DNA of 64,000 nucleotides, taken from contig JACDTU010000008.1 in NCBI GenBank assembly GCA_022376465.1, positions 1,550,001 through 1,614,000 on the forward strand, written 5' to 3'. The position numbers and the translations under genes are program-made. The notes beneath the pieces were generated by a model, which was not told the DNA's origin, ran no database searches, and was given only the letters and a program-made list of their open reading frames with translations. Shown piece after piece: positions 1 to 11,275 of this stretch. The first letter of the stretch is position 1, and every line of letters starts with the position of its first letter. The DNA comes from Cubamyces lactineus. Taxonomy: Eukaryota > Basidiomycota > Agaricomycetes > Polyporales > Polyporaceae.

Positions 1-327
1 TTCTTCCCAAATATCATGTCTCTGTTGTACAAAAGGATATTTACTGAGGACCTCCGAATATCATACAACTATCCAAGATGACATCCTGTACCCGATGTGA
101 TGCCGAGAAATCCGCCATCCGCCGTTTATACACTCAAGTTCGCGTTTGATCCAGTGCATACACTGTGTCAAGGGGTGTGTGGCTGCCGGGAAGCGCGGTG
201 GCACTGCCGCCTGAACTTGTTAAAGGTGGAGTTCCGAACCATCACGTCGTACGACATATACTACAACACAAATACGCCGCTAGTGGCTCTGGCGCATGAC
301 AATCGAAAGTAGGATCAACTCATATTG
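1..327. other. Left edge, no gene recognised
   Basis: No convincing exon or RNA gene is visible. A 71-codon open frame at 97-312 has no recognisable domain. The stretch probably holds the promoter and leader of the methyltransferase that starts at 328, and possibly the tail of a gene outside the window. Confidence 0.4.
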
Positions 328-1489
328 ATGCACGAGAAGACCAACCTCGCTCCCGTTCATGGGAACTACCATGGGTGCGCACTAAACCCTCTCGACACTC
401 TGAACGCACGAACCGGGTAGCATCACTCACACTCCGACGAGCAGGTACTACACTAAACGCCCTCCTACACAAGATCCTCGCCTTTCCTTATTACCCAGCT
501 CGCTCTTCAAAGGCAGACGAGTCTTGGATGTAGGCTGCAATGAAGGCTGGGTAACTTGCGAAATCGGTGAGAGCCATTGCATTCACATACACGAGCATAC
601 TAACATCTCATGCCATGTGGCAAGCACAGAGATTTGGGGCCAAACGTGTCGTCGGGGTGGATATCGACGACACGCTTGTCAGGCTAGCCTGGAAGCATCG
701 GCGGTCGGTCTGGAGTCAACAGGGACCTCCAGGAAGTGGTGATGGCCAAAATCAAGAAGAGGACCATTCGTACGAGAAGAGCCGGAAGCGGCGGAGATCG
801 TCATCCCCAACGGAAGACGACCATCGTCCACAGCAAGTTGTAGCAGACTACTTCCCCGCGTCATGCGAACATATGTTTGGGCCATTACCCATACCGGACG
901 CAGCGTCGCAAGAGGACGCATCAGACATTTTCCCCCACAATGTTGCCTTCCGTACCGCGGACTGGGTCAATCATGTGATACCAGACGATGCCGAAGGCTA
1001 CGACATTGTCCTTGTGTGCGTTTTCTTATGTACACCTAGATCGCTGACGCTAACATCCAGTATATTGTGCAGATTCTCAATCTCAAAGTGGATCCACCTG
1101 AATGGAGGTGACGAAGGGCTGCTCAGATTCTTCCGTCGCGTCTACCAGGTTCTCGGGCCTAGGGGTACATTTGTACTCGAACCCCAGGAATGGGATACGT
1201 ATGGCAAAGCGAAACGCATGGATCCAGTACGTTGAATGATAACCTAGAGGCTGGGACGACCATCGCTCAAAAGTCACGCAGAAACTCAAAGAGAATGCGA
1301 AGAGCCTGAAACTTCGCCCAGATGACTTTGAACGCATACTACAAGACATCGGGTTTGGGCCAGCTCAGCATCTAGGGAAGGCGGGAGATGGAGGTAGGTC
1401 TTGAGATGAACTCATTGTTTACTCGTTATTCACGAGGTCTTTCTACAGGGTTCAGACGTCCAGTAGACCTATATACTAAGATATCATGA
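328..1489 (+). CDS. Bin3-type RNA methyltransferase (MePCE/BCDIN3D family)
   Basis: Predicted SAM-dependent methyltransferase of the Bin3 family, whose members methylate the 5' phosphate of small RNAs such as 7SK, U6 or certain tRNAs. Six exons can be joined by eye: 328-374, 445-566, 625-1015, 1073-1226, 1282-1393 and 1449-1489, giving 288 residues with all phases consistent. The start begins MHEKTNLAPVHGNYHGYY, and the family's HGNY motif is split by intron 1. SAM motif I is LDVGCNEGWVT and motif II is VVGVDIDDTLV. The family signature KWIHLNGGDEGLLRFFRRVY is followed by the beta-strand LEPQEWDTYGK. A basic low-complexity insert (residues around 110-140, rich in R, K, S) separates the SAM motifs, as is common in Bin3 proteins. 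The RNA substrate cannot be told from sequence. The next gene lies tail-to-tail, 57 bp away. Confidence 0.88.
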
Positions 1490-1546
1490 CAGATGTACAC
1501 CTCTATATCGTGATTCTACCTTGCATCTCTAATATGAACTCGGTGA

Positions 1547-2588
1547 TTAGTCGGTCTCAATCGTCACTTCTATGCCGTTCTCCACCGGTTTCATGGTTAC
1601 TCTGTAAAGCCGATTGAGGGATGGCTTGCGCATACAACCTGATTGATACACATACCTAGAGAGGTTCGGGACGACGTAGTCGGGCTTCGCCTCGTCTATC
1701 TGTTCACGTGTATGGGAAGTGATCAAGGCGAGAGTTTTGCAGCCTGCGGCACGTCCGCTGCGAACACCAGCTGGCGCGTCCTCAACAACCAAACAGCGCG
1801 CGGGGTCTACGCCGCAGCGCTTGGCTCCGAGCAAGTACGGGTCGGGCCTGGATCATGCGTTACGGGGTCTATCGTGGATAAGAGGGCTTGTCAAACATAC
1901 TCGGGTTTGCCCTTCTCTACGTCTTCTGATACAACGAAGACCTCGGGGACGGGAACCCCAGCCGCCTTGAGAGCAGCAGCAGCATAGTTCCTGGTAGCAG
2001 AAGTACAGATTGCCCATCGCGGCTTAGGAAGCTTGGCGTAAGGGCCAATCTATCTCAGATGTGAGCATGGTATGTCAGGAGTGGCGGGAATCGTAGAACT
2101 TACTTCTTTCATGATCTCAACAACCCCGGGCAATGCGACGATGCCGTGTCGTCCATTCTTTTTAGATTCAGCGACGATGGCGTCCTCGAAGCGACTGGCT
2201 TCCCGCTGCGGACTATTAAATAGTCATTCTATATCAACGATGGCAAGACTTACTTCCAGTTCTTCGGGATCGGTGATGCCGCAGTGTATCCTCAAGTTCT
2301 CCACCGTACGGACGCCATGCGAGGCTGGGACACAGCATATAATCCTTCAGTTGGAGGACTTGACCATGAGAAATGAGCCTTACAGCTGAGCACCTGGGTC
2401 ACATCCAGGCCGGGATACCTTTCTGCGAACAACTCCCAGGCACCTACAACACCATCGGTCGAATCGACCAAGGTGCCGTCCATGTCAAATAGACTGTCAT
2501 TCGGAGCTTTCAGTTAGCACGAGCCACGACGATGCAGACTGAGATTCGTGACTTACATGGCATCGAATTGGAGTGTTACTGTAGGCAT
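1547..2588 (-). CDS. HAD-superfamily phosphatase, glycerol-3-phosphatase/DOG type
   Basis: Predicted small-molecule phosphatase of the HAD superfamily, closest in layout to yeast glycerol-3-phosphatase (GPP1/2) and 2-deoxyglucose-6-phosphatase. Exon 1 starts at 2588 (MPTVTLQFDA) and joins over an intron to ILFDMDGTLVDSTDG, which holds the nucleophile and acid/base Asp pair (DxD). A cap region follows in several short exons. Motif II lies near PRWAICTSATRNYA. The motif III lysine is in KGKPEPDPYLLGAKRCGVDP, and motif IV is VVEDAPAGVRSG. The C-terminal exon ends with a short tail (VTIETD). The expected length of about 240-250 residues fits the family. Five or more introns are needed. Substrate choice between glycerol-3-phosphate, sugar phosphates and others is not resolved. 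The likely role is glycerol production or detoxification of sugar phosphates in the cytosol. Confidence 0.82.
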
Positions 2589-3091
2589 TTTAAACCCAAA
2601 GACCTCAAGCGAATGGTACGGACAGAGACACTGGCTAGAGGAAGAGTCCTTCCCAAGTCGACGAAGCCAAGAGTAGTACGGAGTTTCCTCGCCGTTGACT
2701 CGAGGTCGTTTATTACGGATGGCCCCGGCCCGAACGCCGTCGGTATAGCATAAAGTCAAACGGGATCAAGAATTGCAGGTCTTCGGATGAGTCTGTCTTG
2801 GGATTTGCATAGCTATGCCACACACCGAATGTGAAGTGGATTTAAGGGTCGTACACATCATGCACTGCGCGAGTAGTTGGCTCCGGATGCGTGACGCAGT
2901 CTAGTAACCTCAAGCTTGCCATCAATGCGAAGTTGTTTGGGTCGGAAGCCGTTGCCAAACAGCGCCTCCAGATTCGGACATACGCTTCTTGGTCTTATCC
3001 TACTCTCAGCTCTGCCACAGCCTTTCCTCGCTGCCGTGCCTGTCTCTTTACTGTGCTGGAGGTATAGACTCGGGAGCTCCGTGAAACCGCC
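2589..3091. other. Divergent promoter between HAD phosphatase and SEC15
   Basis: About 500 bp separate the two divergent starts. The open frames present (for example 2858-3157) lack recognisable domains and overlap one another on both strands. I see no clear TATA element, and it is read here as a shared upstream region. Confidence 0.45.
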
Positions 3092-6076
3092 ATGCCCCCT
3101 AGGCGACGTCCACAATTCACGCAGGAGAGTATCGACCAACAACTTCAGCAGATACATCTACTCGACCAAGCGTCTTCGTCCGAGAACCTTGAGCAGCTGG
3201 GACCCATAATCAAGCAGATACATGCCAACAGACAACAGGAGGCGTATCTCCGTACCCTCCAAGCCTTGATTGAATCTAAGGACGCCGAGATTGAGTCAAT
3301 ATGCGGGGATAACTACCAGGAATTCATCAGCTCCGTTTCAACGCTGTTCTCGATCAAGTCATATACGACCAACCTCCGCGAGAAGATCACCACACTAGAC
3401 GCGAGTGTCTCACAGGTTGGCAAGAGCCTTGTTGAGAAGAAGAAGGCACTACTGCAGACCAAGAAGACGGCAGCGAACCTCGACGAGGCGATCGACGGCC
3501 TGCAAGCATGCTTGCGGGTGCTGGACGTGGTGAACAGGGTGGGAGAAATGATCAAGGAGGGAAAGTACTGGAGTGCGCTGCGGGTCCGTACTTCCAACCC
3601 CTGTGCGGTACTGTTCAAATCTGTAGCATTGAATATATTCACTTGCAGTCTCTTGAGGACATCGAGAGCATGCCTCCAACGTCGCTATCGACAACACCTC
3701 TGTTCCAGCACGTGTTGTCTTCCCTGCCTTCACTGAGAACTCAAATCAAGGATGCCGTCACCGCCTCGATGAAGCAGTGGCTCCTGGATATCCGAAATGT
3801 CAGCGCACAAATCGGTCAGCTCGCACTGGACGCTATGGACCTTCGTACGCGACGATGGCGTAGTCGGCGAGAGAAGGACGCTATGCTCAAAAGTAGCCGC
3901 GTCGGTAGTGCAGTTGAGGTGATTTCATACGAGAAGACCGAATGTATGCGCATCATATCAACTGGTAAAGCTTCATCTGACGCTTGTCAACCCCGCAGAC
4001 AACGTGCTGGATAACGACCAGCTCAAGGTCGACTTCAAGCCACTATACGAATGTATACATATATACACCGCACTGGATTCGTTGGACGAGATTCGACGCT
4101 CATACCAGGCCGACCGCAAGGTTTGCCGCTTGATCATGTCTCCCAGCATACAGCTGCTGATTATAGGTTCCAGGCGCAATCCGATCTGATCATACCAGAA
4201 CCACTACCTTTGGCGTCTCTACCGTCCATTGCACAAGAGATTGTGGGGTACTTCATCGTCGAGAATCATGTCTTGAACACAACAGGAAGCTTCCGTTCAG
4301 AACGTGAAGTCGAGGACCTCTGGGAAGCACTCATCAACCGGCTGAGCAAGGCGGTTGAGGACGCACTCAGGAATGAAAAGGATCCAGACACTTTCCTGAA
4401 AGTGAAAGAGGCACTCTTGGGTGCTGTGATGACGCTTGAGGTAATCCCATGAATGGTATCTGCGTCTAGGTTCGCTCACGTATCATCAACAGTCATACTC
4501 CTACTCGACGGGCAGCATACATTCACTCATACTGCGTCTCTTCGAGAAGTATGCTAACATTCTCGAGATCAAATTCGGCAAACGGTTTGAGAGTGTAGGC
4601 ATAAATTCCTGTGAACCCGGTGCGTAGTACTGACATACGCCTAGATCGTGGCACAAGACGACTTCCAGCCGATGTATGTCGAGAAGTCAAGCGAGAAGGA
4701 CGAAGTTCTAGACACCGTCTGGCTCACACGGGATCAAAGAGAACAGCTCATTCAGTCAGTCCTACTCACACTCCTTCATTCACACGGTGCTTGGTGAACT
4801 GATCATCAATAGGAGCCCTGCACCATTGAATCTGCCCTGGTCACAAGGATTCTACCTCTGTTGTCAGGATGTGGGTAATGCAAGATGCGTATGACATCCG
4901 TGTCGCTGACAACGCTCCGCAGATAAGGAGCTTTGTGCACAATTTCTACCAATTCATCGAGGGAGTCTCGCAGCATCATCGCAATATTGACGACCTCCTC
5001 AGCAAAGTACAGTGTCCCACTTTCTAGCCCGATTGTTAGGAGGTGCCTGACGGTGCCTCGGAATTACAGTCCCTGGACGCGATACTCATGACATACATTA
5101 GCGAGTCTATAGCGAAGCGTGCACAGAGCACCAATAACCTCTCGCAGCTCGCTCAAATCATCACGAACCTCGAGCACTTCGAGATCTCATGCGCCGAACT
5201 CGAGCGGTCGCTCACGAACATCCGGTCTGTTCCCGTCCAGATGCTCTCTTTCTACACATCCCCTGACAAGCCTCCCGACAGCTCTTCCCAGCGAGGTGGC
5301 ACAATCCGCGTCAAGGCCGCCGCGTCCTTCGCAGCGACGCGGACAAAGGCCCTCGCGCGGGTGACGGAGGTGATCAGCTCCAAGCTGGACGACTATCCTG
5401 GCCTATCCGAGTACGACTGGACGCCCAAGGCGCGCCAGGACATGCCGAGCGGGTACCTCTACGATCTCGTCAACTGGCTCACGACCGTCGTCGACTCGCT
5501 CGCGCTCAAGGACGCGTACAAGGAGGAGGCGTACCGCGGCGCGGTCGGCTACCTCGCCAGCTGCTTCATGGTGCGTACATTGGCGCTCTGCTCCGCGCCT
5601 TACGCTACGTCGAGTGAAGAGCCCATGCTGAACGGTCGCGGGCGCAGGACTTCCTTACGGGGCGAGATATCCCGATGTTGAACGAGAACGCGGTCGCGAA
5701 CCTCATCATGGACGTCGACTTCCTCGATGAAGAATTCAAGCGGAGTGGGCACTCCTACAGCGCGGCCTTCACCGAGTTGCGCTCCGTAAGTGCCCTCCCT
5801 CCGACTTCCCACCGTGATATGAACTGATGAGGCGGATCGTCGCTGCCCATCCAGACCACGTCCGTAGTCATGTCTGACGCAGTGAACGCGTACCTCGTCG
5901 CATCGATCCGCCAGACGTCATACGCTACTGTGAAGCCCAAGCGTCTCCAGGCGCTGCTCGAAAAGCTCGCGAGATACGGTCTGGAATGTCGGGACGCAGC
6001 ATCCCGCGAGCGGGGCGAGAAACGCAGAAAAGAGGCCGAAGCTGTTGGACGGCTGTTCCCCGGCGAGAACCGCTGA
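3092..6076 (+). CDS. SEC15: Exocyst complex component Sec15
   Basis: Subunit of the octameric exocyst, which tethers secretory vesicles to the plasma membrane; Sec15 links the Rab GTPase Sec4 to the complex. The start MPPRRRPQFTQESIDQQL leads into the N-terminal coiled-coil region (LEQLGPIIKQI, then REKITTLDASVSQVGKSL). The conserved GKYWSALRSLEDIES stretch is rebuilt across the first intron near 3583-3650. Later exons carry the alpha-helical rod typical of the CATCHR fold, including the 5043-5570 exon with the conserved SKLDDYPGLSEYDW segment and YLYDLVNWLTTVVDSL. The C-terminus is AVNAYLVASIRQTSYATV, then an R/E-rich tail ending LFPGENR. At least eight introns are needed. The estimated length near 780-800 residues matches fungal Sec15. 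This is a housekeeping gene of polarized growth. Confidence 0.9.
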
Positions 6077-6435
6077 AGGATAGGCACCGTCTTGCGTCGG
6101 CCGCGGGCGTGTGTGCACATACCCCATCGTAATCGCAAATTATACCAGTGTATATGCTTTCTCTAGGCAGGAGAGCATTTTGAAGGCCTCCAGGGGCGCA
6201 TCCGTACAAAGGACGTACGATAAAGTGAAAGAATGAACTCCGAGTTATGTTATATGGCACAGGAAGGGAAGGAATCGGGGCGAGAAGGCGGAACAGACTA
6301 CTTGCGCGGACAGCTGAGCAGAAGAACGAGGTAACCAGCGAAACCCTCTTCGATATCGTATCGTAAGGATCATGAAACGTGAACGTTGGTGACGTTGAAG
6401 AAGGGACCCATAAGCAACGTGAGGGGGAATATCGT
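6077..6435. other. Convergent 3' region between SEC15 and ARF1
   Basis: Two genes end toward each other here. No coding signal is recognised. The stretch should hold both 3' UTRs and polyadenylation signals, but no single site stands out. Confidence 0.45.
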
Positions 6436-7299
<864 letters not shown>

Positions 7300-7686
7300 G
7301 GCTAATGTACGAGGGAAACGCGAAGGGGACAGAGAAACGACGGGGCGGAGAGCGGAGAGGACGAGGGAAGAGGAGGAGAGATGTGAGTGTGACTGCAAGA
7401 CGCAAGACTCAGCACTCGGCCTCGCTCGTCTGCCCACAGCGCCCGTTTCAATCTCCGCAACGTGGCACTGCGCCTCCCCTTCCGGCCACCCCGCCCTCCT
7501 CGGTCTCCCCTCCTGCGCTCGACAATCAAGACACCCATCCTCTCTGACGGCATGGCTGTACCACTGTGCTCAAAGGCTATTCTTCACATTCATACAGCTA
7601 CTCTTACATACACCACTTATAACCAGGGCACGCTGCTTAAACGCAGCCGCCCCATGAACCGAGACCACACACTTTGATGGCTTCAT
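7300..7686. promoter_or_regulatory. ARF1 upstream region with CT-rich leader
   Basis: On the ARF1 coding strand about 85 bases before the start are nearly pure C/T with some G, a composition known before the starts of highly expressed fungal genes. The rest, toward the 3' end of the P450 at 7687, has no supported gene. Open frames on both strands here are low-complexity shadows. Confidence 0.45.
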
Positions 7687-10449
7687 TCAAACCTCGCGCT
7701 CGGCCTCAACCATCTTCACCCAAAGACCACCCTATTGAAAAACACACAGGTTCCATGAGTTGCCACCCCATCGCTTGACAGAACCCAAGGAAAGACTTAC
7801 GTGCACGTAAAGCGTGAGGTGACACTTGGGGATGATCTTCTCTTTGCCCTTCTGCCCCTCGGCGCTCGCCCACTCCGACGGCGGTCGGGCGTCCGGCGGT
7901 TGGGCGGACAGGTCAAGCTCGATGTGCGAGAAGTTCTGCAGCAGGCGGATGAGGAAGAACGACATCTCGTTGTACGCGAACTGTGTACGCGCGCGAACGT
8001 CAGCATGCGTTCAATGTCCATCGGAAGCTATGATGGCGCACCTGTTGGCCGAGACAGATGCGGGGTCCAGCGTTGAAAGGCACGAAGATGAACGGGTTTG
8101 CGGTGAAGTACTTGTTGAGCCGCTCATCCAACCACCTATCAGGGTCAAACTCCAGAGCTGATGGTATCACGGTAAGCTGGTGTATTTAGCAGCATAGGTG
8201 TCAAGGTGACTGACCGTCGGGACCCCAGTAGTCCTTCCGGCGATGCATCAGAAACACAGAGTAGGAGATACTGTAGTGCATCAGCTGGCGAACGCTCCAG
8301 CGGAGTAAAATGAGGGGACGTACGCGGTGCGTTCGGGGATGAAAACGCGCGGACCAGTAGGGTCCGGGTTGGGCAATGTTGTATCGCGGTTGGCAACCCT
8401 GATAATCGAACGCATTCAGCATCCTTCATATAGGGGGGCCCTACTCTCAAGTAACCCTCGCACACTTACCTGACATTAAACGGCCTAATCCACCATGTGT
8501 GCAAAGTCAGTTCTCCCGCGACGTCCCGAGAATTGAACTACATACACAGCGGGATACAAACGCAAAGTTTCTGGTGAATGGATGGTAAGCACGACTGTTT
8601 CGAAGCATCGTTGGCTTGAGTTGGACAGACCGTTGATGACAGCCCTTAGGTACTTCATACCCCTAATGTCTTCGAACGTGGGCATCTGCGTTGGACCAAC
8701 CTTCTCCAGTACCTCGGCCCGGAGCCGCTTGAAGACCTCGGGATAGAGGTTCATCATATACACGGCATAGGTCAGCGTAGCCGCCGTCTAGACGTGTCTC
8801 AGCTCGCCATTATTCTGCAAACATGTGAGTGCACGCACCGTGTCTCTGCCAGCAATTAGGATGTTCAGTGTCTCGTCGTGCAGCACAACCGGATCTGACC
8901 AGCAGACATCAGCTATGTGAATTCTATAGCGATGCAAGGATGGACGCACCGTCTGTGATCTTGACAAGATGATCCAACAACGTCTCATTCTCGTCCTCTT
9001 CCCCTTTCTCGGCGTCAATGGAACCCTTGCCCTTCGCTGCGCGGTTCTTCGCGATCGCCTCCTCCAAGATCGGCTGCAAGAACGCATCGACGACGCGCAT
9101 GTGCTCCGCGGAGTCGTCCCGGAAGAGCTCACGGAGGTGCCAGACCCAGCCCGTGCGCGAGCGGACGGCGACGACGTGCTGCGCGCCTGCGAACGCGCTC
9201 GCGAAACGCTCCGCGACGCTCGACTCCCGCGCGCCGTGGACCGGCGCAATCGCGTCGTTGTAGGCGTACGGCAGGTCGCTGTCTAGGCTGTGCACGCATT
9301 TGCCGAAGAGGAACTCGGTCGCGCTGTCGAGCGTGAAGCGCGAGATGGCGTCCTGAGGCAGCCGGGAATCGTGCATTAGGACATACTGCAAGGATCATGC
9401 ACGAATGGCGGGACACGTACCTGGAAGTCGATGGCGTGGCCGCCCCTGAAACGGTCTTTCATCTTCTTGATGGCGAGTTCTGGATGCGCTTCATTCAGAG
9501 GCGCTGCATGCACCTATTGAGCAGACCGAACGTACCCGAATGCCTGTCAAAGAGCTCGAAGTGGGAGATACGATCGCGAGAGAAGTACGGCCTAGTCATC
9601 TGGCGATGGAATCTAGGGGCAATGTTAGGGTTTGCGTCTCCTCAGGGATGTCGTTGAGCAGACTCACTTCCATAGCTCGCCTGTGGATCGCCGATGTCAG
9701 TGTCGCGGGTTCAATTTGGACAGTTTGAGATAGAGTCGTACCATCTGCATTGAACACGCCTGTCCCCAGGACGCTGTTCATCGTATCGCGGAATACTTCC
9801 CCTATATGACGGTGAGTATCGAAACTGAAGATCGTAACCGCAAATGCTTCGCACCTTTCTCATAGTCTGAGAATTCTGTAGCGAGTACGGTCTTTATGGG
9901 GTACGCTTAGCTTTCGCGCGGGGCTGCAGAGCCGTGGACGACACTGCGGCTTACCTTGACGACGTTCGCGTCGGTCGTGACATAGAAAGTCTCCCAGAAG
10001 AGCGAGACGCTATGCAGGTGGCCAAGCTCGTCGATTCTGTCCCAAAAGCCCTCCCCTAGGCGATGCAAGTGCTTGGTCAGGACAATCCATAGCACCTCAT
10101 TATCGATAGGAGTCTCACCGAGGTATCCATTTTGGAAGCGCTCCAGGAAGTGGTTAAGCAAGTCGACGTTCCCGAGCGATTGTCCATCCCAATGCGGGGG
10201 CAGGACCGCGCCCAGCTGCGCAGCCGCCCGCCGAACCCGCCATCTGCGAAGCTGGACGCGCAAGACGTATACGATAGGGACGCTCAGGGCCTCCAGCAGC
10301 AAGACCGCGAGTTTAGGGATATCGTAGTCGAAGAGGAGGCGTAGGATCCGTGCAGCGAGCGAGACGGCTATAGCGGGGATGAGATTGACCGCAAGGCGGC
10401 GCGTTATGAAGGGCAAGCCCGGAGGAAGCATCCTTCTCGTAGTACGCAT
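7687..10449 (-). CDS. Cytochrome P450, CYP63-like, copy 1
   Basis: Heme-thiolate monooxygenase of the fungal CYP63-like group, probably ER-anchored and oxidising long-chain or aromatic xenobiotic compounds (family knowledge; substrate unknown). The N-terminus has hydrophobic spans ([20 protein letters not shown]). The order of parts is: [18 protein letters not shown] near residue 200; the I-helix [11 protein letters not shown]; the K-helix ETLRLYPAV with Exx[18 protein letters not shown]; the heme loop [15 protein letters not shown] with the Cys ligand; and an end in [14 protein letters not shown]. The heme loop is followed at once by a GT-AG intron shared in position with copy 4 but absent from copies 2 and 3. 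The start could be 10449 (MRTTRR) or 10431 (MLPPGLPF). An in-frame upstream ATG at 10524 reads through a GA microsatellite. About 600 residues, many introns, no break seen. Confidence 0.87.
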
Positions 10450-10460
10450 ATTGTCGTTGA

Positions 10461-10463
<3 letters not shown>

Positions 10464-10504
<41 letters not shown>
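10464..10504. repeat. (GA)n dinucleotide microsatellite before P450 copy 1
   Basis: An unbroken run of about 20 AG units lies 15 bases upstream of the ATG at 10449, inside the probable leader. Read on the gene's strand it is a CT tract, and in the gene's own frame it encodes alternating Leu-Ser after an upstream ATG at 10524. It could act as a pyrimidine-rich promoter or leader element, or simply be a simple-sequence repeat. Confidence 0.95.
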
Positions 10505-10509
<5 letters not shown>

Positions 10510-10524
10510 AGCGATAAAAGGCAC

Positions 10525-11275
10525 GTTCGGTGACCTCAGGGGTCTCAGACGGATAGAGGTGTTTGAGGTGTGATACGCAACCAGGTGATTCAGCTTATAG
10601 GCAGAGCGGAAGATGTGAAGATGTACGTCGTTCGCGCGAGTGCAGTCTGAGCAGAGGCTTTACGTGCCTCACGGCAGCGGGGCCTGGCTTTTAGTGTATT
10701 GCGGAGAGAGATTGAGCATGCGCGATGGTCCCAACGCCTGCAAGCCCGCGAGGCCACGGCTCCTGCGAACATTGAGACCGTCGATCTAGCCTTGCCAAAT
10801 GCGGAGGTGGCTTCACGGTCAGATGCTTCGATGACCGTGCTCGTCCGCGGGACGGTGCGGGGAGGGTTAGGGGCCATCTGATCGCCCCCTCCGCCCATCA
10901 TTTGTCGTACAAGCCTTGCTATGTCGTCCCGGATACTATCTGCTGCGCCCTGATTGGTTCATCGCCCCTGTCGTCGGCATTCACGAGAGGCACTCACTTA
11001 CTAACCTGCATAGCCGGAGTAACGTTCGGAATTAAACTAGGTCGCCGTTCATCCGATGGGATTTACGTTCTGGATTCACATGTCACGTCTACTTCAAGGA
11101 TTGCCTGGCTAGAGAACAACTGGTTCCACCTACCTTCGCTCCCACTGAAAACGACAATCTATCTCTGTCGCATATATCCCACGTGTGTGATCCAGGAATA
11201 AGCATATCGTTCGAGCGGGGTGTACAATTCATTAATCAAGTGTATATCGTTACTTGGTGTTGGGGGACAAGCTGC
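10525..11275. other. Intergenic, P450 copy 1 upstream / copy 2 downstream
   Basis: Apart from the candidate TATA word no gene is supported. Short open frames at 10590-10901 and 10902-11201 have no domain and no P450 similarity. The region should hold the copy 1 promoter and the copy 2 3' end. Confidence 0.4.
10594..10599 (-). promoter_or_regulatory. Possible TATA element of P450 copy 1
   Basis: The complement reads TATAAG about 145 bases before the ATG at 10449. The other three P450 copies also have a TATA-like word 60-130 bases before their starts, which supports it modestly. Confidence 0.35.
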
